NCBI GenBank assembly: GCA_003526525.1
Contig: DPVV01000463.1
Span: 661 to 8,416 of the forward strand
DNA from: Lachnoclostridium phytofermentans
GTDB lineage: Bacteria; Bacillota; Clostridia; Lachnospirales; Lachnospiraceae
Reading direction: 5' to 3'
DNA: 7,756 bases
The number at the start of each line of letters is the position of its first letter. The stretch's first letter is position 1. A model generated the notes under the pieces. That model did not search any database, was not told the origin of the DNA, and saw only the letters and a program-made list of their open reading frames with translations. Made by a program: the position numbers and the translations under genes. Positions 5,280 through 7,756 of this stretch are shown one piece after another.

Positions 5280-6410
5280 TTATGAAATTTTATGAATGAT
5301 TTCAGAAATATCTGAAATGCTAGCCACACGTGGATTGGTTATAATACAAGCATCTTTCAGTGCACCTTCGGCAATCGCTTTCTTTTCTTTTAAAATGACC
5401 TCGGTACTTATGTCGCATTCCTGTAGTTTGGTTGGCATCTTCATTCGCTGCATCATTTTTGTGATCTCACTAATTAAATTTTTAACACTTAACCTTACTG
5501 TGCTACCAGATACACCAATCAGTTTTGCTATCTTTGCGTATTTTATTGCTGCTTCCGAATAATCCTTTGGTGTAAAACCAGTTATGTTACTGTTATATTC
5601 AATAACATGCGGAAGTAAAATAGCATTCGTTCTTCCATGAGGTACATGAAGTTTTCCACCAATGTTGTGCGCAATTGCATGATTTAAACCAAGGGAAGCA
5701 AGGTTAAATGAGATTCCAGCAATGCACGATGCATTATGCATTCTTTCCTTTGCTTCAATATCCTCCGAATTTTCATAAGATCTTAAGAGATATTGAAATA
5801 CTAAAGAAATTGCCTTCTCCGCAAATGCATCGGAGAAATCAGTTGCTTTTGTAGAAACATAAGCTTCTAATGCATGGGTTAAAACATCCATTCCTGTATC
5901 TGCTACAATTGCAGGAGGTACTGATTTCACAAGAATTGGTTCTAATATCGCTATATCCGGAATCAAGGCATCGGATACCAATGGATACTTAACCCCTTTT
6001 TCCGTATCTGTAATAACAGCAAAGGAGGTTACTTCCGAACCGGTTCCACTTGTTGTTGGGATTGCGATAAATTGCATTTTCTCTAACTTCCCTATTTCCC
6101 TAGAAAAATGCATGATTGCTTTAGCTGCATCAATCGAGGAACCGCCACCCAGCGCAACAACAGCATCAGGTTTAAAAGCTGTGACTTCCCCTACACCTTT
6201 CACCACTAATTCCATTGGTGGATCAGGCACAATATCGCTAAAAACTTTAAAAGACCCCTCCGCTAAATATTTGGTGATGGAATCAATCATTCCGGATTTC
6301 ACCATAAACGGGTCGGTTACGATAAAAATTTTCTTTTGTCCCAGGGATTGCAAATATTGCAAAGCTTCCTGTCCAAATATGACTTTCGTTTTCAATTCGA
6401 ATGTGTTCAT
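5280..6410 (-). CDS. eutG: Iron-containing alcohol dehydrogenase, EutG-like
   Basis: This is a group III (iron-dependent) alcohol dehydrogenase, predicted to reduce acetaldehyde from ethanolamine to ethanol while recycling NADH. At 376 residues it is full length. The N-terminal Rossmann-like domain has the nucleotide-binding GGGSSIDAAK (88-97) and IPTTSGTGSE (117-126). Comparison with FucO gives the metal ligands Asp175, His179, His244 and His258, within MDVLTHALEAY, GLNHAIAH and VPHGR. The start has AGGTGA at 6422-6417, six bases before the ATG. It is the first gene of the operon and is closely coupled to eutS. The family is certain. The name eutG rests on context; PduQ or a general butanol/propanol dehydrogenase would look similar. 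No extended N-terminal targeting peptide is evident. Confidence 0.88.
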   Translation of the reverse strand: MNTFELKTKVIFGQEALQYLQSLGQKKIFIVTDPFMVKSGMIDSITKYLAEGSFKVFSDIVPDPPMELVVKGVGEVTAFKPDAVVALGGGSSIDAAKAIMHFSREIGKLEKMQFIAIPTTSGTGSEVTSFAVITDTEKGVKYPLVSDALIPDIAILEPILVKSVPPAIVADTGMDVLTHALEAYVSTKATDFSDAFAEKAISLVFQYLLRSYENSEDIEAKERMHNASCIAGISFNLASLGLNHAIAHNIGGKLHVPHGRTNAILLPHVIEYNSNITGFTPKDYSEAAIKYAKIAKLIGVSGSTVRLSVKNLISEITKMMQRMKMPTKLQECDISTEVILKEKKAIAEGALKDACIITNPRVASISDISEIIHKIS

Positions 6411-6416
6411 TTGTCA

Positions 6417-6422
6417 TCACCT
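6417..6422 (-). promoter_or_regulatory. Ribosome binding site of the first eut gene
   Basis: AGGTGA follows an A-run and lies six bases upstream of the dehydrogenase ATG at 6410. Confidence 0.7.
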
Positions 6423-6444
6423 TTTTTAAGTTCCACAGTTACCC

Positions 6445-6478
6445 AAATATAGTATGTATTTTTAGCATAACTATACTT
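6445..6478 (-). promoter_or_regulatory. Dyad at the predicted eut transcription start
   Basis: On the minus strand AAGTATAG (6478-6471) pairs with CTATATTT (6452-6445), including one G-T pair. TATG (6469-6466) pairs with CATA (6456-6453) past a bulged T. The 9-nt loop is CTAAAAATA. The dyad begins almost at the predicted +1 (about 6475), so it could be an operator or a 5' stabilising hairpin. No T-run follows, so it is not an attenuator by itself. Confidence 0.45.
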
Positions 6479-6481
6479 CCT

Positions 6482-6511
6482 ATAATAAAGTCTTTTATAA
6501 AAGTAACTCAA
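6482..6511 (-). promoter_or_regulatory. Predicted sigma-A promoter of the eut operon
   Basis: TTGAGT (6511-6506) as -35 and TATTAT (6487-6482) as -10 are separated by 18 nt. They sit immediately downstream of the double terminator and about 70 nt before the first start codon. This predicts a leader of about 65 nt, too short for a cobalamin riboswitch. Confidence 0.55.
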
Positions 6512-6527
6512 ATGTTTGGATAATTAT

Positions 6528-6569
6528 AAAAAAAACAAGAAAAAGTACGCATCACGAACTATTCCTTGT
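6528..6569 (-). terminator. Intrinsic terminator between gpmA and the eut operon
   Basis: On the minus strand the 15-nt arm ACAAGGAATAGTTCG (6569-6555) pairs with CGTACTTTTTCTTGT (6549-6535): 12 Watson-Crick pairs, one G-T pair and two T-T mismatches, with loop TGATG. Seven Ts follow (6534-6528). It is the second terminator after gpmA. Its 3' arm and first T are repeated exactly at 7736-7752. Confidence 0.75.
6534..6550. repeat. 17-nt direct repeat, copy 1 (between gpmA and eut)
   Basis: AACAAGAAAAAGTACGC on the plus strand is identical to 7736-7752. This copy forms one arm of the second terminator plus the start of its T-run. Confidence 0.8.
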
Positions 6570-6580
6570 CATGAATTACA

Positions 6581-6636
6581 AAAAAAGCAAAAAAGATACA
6601 ACAATCTGATTAGAATTTTGTATTTTTTTGCTTTTT
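6581..6636 (-). terminator. gpmA: Intrinsic terminator of gpmA
   Basis: Starting 11 nt after the gpmA stop, 13 A/T-rich bases (6636-6624) pair with 6594-6582. Six more pairs (ATACAA with TTGTAT) follow after a bulged C. The 3' arm ends in a T-run. The symmetry would also let it act on the opposite strand. Confidence 0.75.
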
Positions 6637-6646
6637 CAAAACAACA

Positions 6647-7396
6647 TTATTCAATTGTAACTTTTCCCTGCGCAGATACTTTTTCTATCTTAGCTTTTAC
6701 ATACTCTGGATCACCAAGATATTCTTTACTAAGAAAATTTCCTTCCTTATCAAGTTCATAAGCCAAAGGTATCCCAGTTGGAATATTAACATTTAATATC
6801 TCTTCTGGAGACATATCTTCAATATATTTCACAAGTGCCCGCAATGAATTACCATGCGCAGCTATTAACACTCTCTTTCCTGCCATCATATCTTTTAAAA
6901 TGACTTCGTTATAATAAGGAACTACTCTTGCGATCGTATCTTTTAGGCTTTCACCTAACGGAAGTATCTCACATTTTTCTTGTCTATATTGCTCTAGGAA
7001 TCTTGGATTTCGATCGTCTTCTTCTTTAAGTAGAGGGGGTGCAATATCATAACTACGTCTCCAGATTTTAACCTGTTCCTCTCCATATCTATCTGCTGTG
7101 TCTGATTTATTTAATCCCTGTAACATACCATAATGCCTCTCATTAAGTTTCCAGCTTTTCACCACAGGTAGCCAGGCTCTGTCCATCTCATCTAATGCTC
7201 GGTTTAAGGTATGGATCGCACGTTTTAAGTAAGAAGTATAGCAGACATCAAAATCATACCCCTTTTGTTTCAGCGTGATGCCTGCCGAAGACGCTTCTGC
7301 TTTCCCCGTCTCAGACAAATCGACATCCATCCAACCAGTAAATAAATTTTCCTTATTCCATTCACTTTCGCCATGTCTTAATAAGACTAATTTCAT
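6647..7396 (-). CDS. gpmA: 2,3-bisphosphoglycerate-dependent phosphoglycerate mutase
   Basis: GpmA interconverts 3- and 2-phosphoglycerate in glycolysis in the cytoplasm. The 249-residue protein aligns along its length with E. coli GpmA. It has the histidine-phosphatase motif [10 protein letters not shown] (5-14) with phospho-accepting His8, the [11 protein letters not shown] block (19-29), RAIHTL (59-64), the acid/base Glu86 in LNERHYG, and His181 in [13 protein letters not shown]. All catalytic residues are present. The perfect Shine-Dalgarno AGGAGGT (7410-7404) lies seven bases before the ATG. It is a housekeeping gene not functionally tied to the eut genes and is isolated from them by two terminators. 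Some clostridia rely on the unrelated cofactor-independent GpmI; whether this genome also has that enzyme cannot be told here. Confidence 0.97.
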   Translation of the reverse strand: MKLVLLRHGESEWNKENLFTGWMDVDLSETGKAEASSAGITLKQKGYDFDVCYTSYLKRAIHTLNRALDEMDRAWLPVVKSWKLNERHYGMLQGLNKSDTADRYGEEQVKIWRRSYDIAPPLLKEEDDRNPRFLEQYRQEKCEILPLGESLKDTIARVVPYYNEVILKDMMAGKRVLIAAHGNSLRALVKYIEDMSPEEILNVNIPTGIPLAYELDKEGNFLSKEYLGDPEYVKAKIEKVSAQGKVTIE

Positions 7397-7403
7397 GCTA
7401 TCA

Positions 7404-7410
7404 ACCTCCT
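7404..7410 (-). promoter_or_regulatory. Ribosome binding site of gpmA
   Basis: AGGAGGT, a full-strength Shine-Dalgarno, lies seven bases before the gpmA ATG and confirms that start. Confidence 0.9.
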
Positions 7411-7416
7411 AAATAG

Positions 7417-7457
7417 TCAAAGCGAATTTGCTAATTTAAATCAAAGCGGATATTTGC
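7417..7457. repeat. Imperfect tandem repeat in the gpmA leader
   Basis: TCAAAGCGAATTTGC (7417-7431) and TCAAAGCGGATATTTGC (7441-7457) are spaced 24 nt apart, start to start, directly upstream of the gpmA Shine-Dalgarno. Each half is nearly self-complementary if G-T pairs are allowed. They could be a local duplication or paired operator sites. Confidence 0.6.
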
Positions 7458-7735
7458 AATCTGCTTACGCTACTTGCTCATAACCTCATTGCCATATACG
7501 ATATCTTTCTCTCGCTCTTTTATTTTAGTATACTTTATTTTATTATATCGCTATTTTATTTACTTTGATTCTGTTTTTAAGGTTTCCTTATACAAAATTA
7601 ATTACTTTACCATTGATCGACCATTTTTCATCGCAATATTGCTATTTGATACTGTATATGATACGATATTTATAAGATATTAAACAAACTAATCTATCAT
7701 AATGTAGCTACCCTTGTACTCTGCTATCTCATAGT

Positions 7736-7752
7736 AACAAGAAAAAGTACGC
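7736..7752. repeat. 17-nt direct repeat, copy 2 (window edge)
   Basis: This is identical to 6534-6550. By analogy with that copy it is probably one arm of a hairpin whose partner lies past 7756. On the minus strand it is followed by TACTATG rather than a T-run, so it is not an obvious terminator in that direction. Confidence 0.7.
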
Positions 7753-7756
7753 TTCG

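Larger units (their letters stand above)
7397..7756. other. Intergenic region upstream of gpmA
   Basis: These 360 AT-rich bases hold no convincing gene; frames on either strand lack a ribosome binding site and read as low-complexity Phe/Tyr/Ile. For gpmA, TATAAT (7547-7542) and TATACT (7532-7527) are possible -10 boxes on the minus strand, but neither has a good -35 at 16-18 nt. GCAATATTGC (7633-7642) is a perfect palindrome. The far end carries the second copy of the 17-nt repeat. Confidence 0.5.

Noticed and set aside
6411..6475. EutV-type ANTAR antitermination double hairpin in the eut leader
   Set aside because: Only one clear dyad is present, with a 9-nt rather than 6-nt loop, and no terminator lies between the promoter and the first gene.
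6411..6646. Possible cobalamin riboswitch controlling the B12-dependent eut operon
   Set aside because: The predicted leader is only about 65 nt and I see no B12-box-like conserved core; cobalamin riboswitches are much longer.
7490..7670. Recurrent TATATGATACGATAT-like strings upstream of gpmA, similar to 2545-2565
   Set aside because: Low-complexity A/T matches with several mismatches; not distinguishable from chance by eye.
7474..7683. Plus-strand open frame of 69 codons in the gpmA upstream region, membrane-like composition
   Set aside because: No ribosome binding site, Phe/Tyr/Ile-rich as expected from AT-rich non-coding DNA, and no recognisable domain.

Overview
The window looks like the chromosome of a low-GC Gram-positive anaerobe of the Clostridia. 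The DNA is AT-rich, ribosome binding sites are strong and GGAGG-like, terminators are of the intrinsic type, and the proteins resemble Firmicutes homologues. A plant-degrading Lachnospiraceae relative such as Lachnoclostridium phytofermentans is a plausible host, but this is inferred from style and gene content, not from a database match. All seven genes lie on the minus strand, so transcription runs from high to low coordinates.

Reading in the direction of transcription: 7756-7397 is a 360-base AT-rich upstream region with short repeats. It is followed by gpmA (7396-6647), a cofactor-dependent phosphoglycerate mutase. Two intrinsic terminators in a row (6636-6581 and 6569-6528) close that unit. 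A predicted sigma-A promoter (about 6511-6482) then starts the first half of an ethanolamine-utilisation (eut) bacterial microcompartment operon. Its order is eutG-like iron alcohol dehydrogenase, eutS (shell protein), eutP (P-loop GTPase-like), eutA (reactivase), eutB and eutC (ammonia-lyase large and small subunits). The operon probably continues past base 1 into further shell and enzyme genes that are not visible here.

The genes form one pathway. EutBC splits ethanolamine into acetaldehyde and ammonia using adenosylcobalamin. EutA replaces damaged cobalamin in EutBC. EutS is part of the protein shell that confines acetaldehyde. EutG reduces some of the acetaldehyde to ethanol and regenerates NAD+. 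EutB keeps all five published substrate-contact residues at the Enterobacteria numbering.

The genes are ordinary; the spaces between them are not. Apart from the 24-nt eutG-eutS gap, every internal gap is 127-190 nt long and filled with palindromes. Several have different stems around a shared loop core (minus strand, roughly GTnnTCCT). These look like a family of small intergenic hairpin elements, and they are the main thing here worth following up. No eutV/eutW regulator genes and no recognisable ANTAR-type double hairpin are visible.
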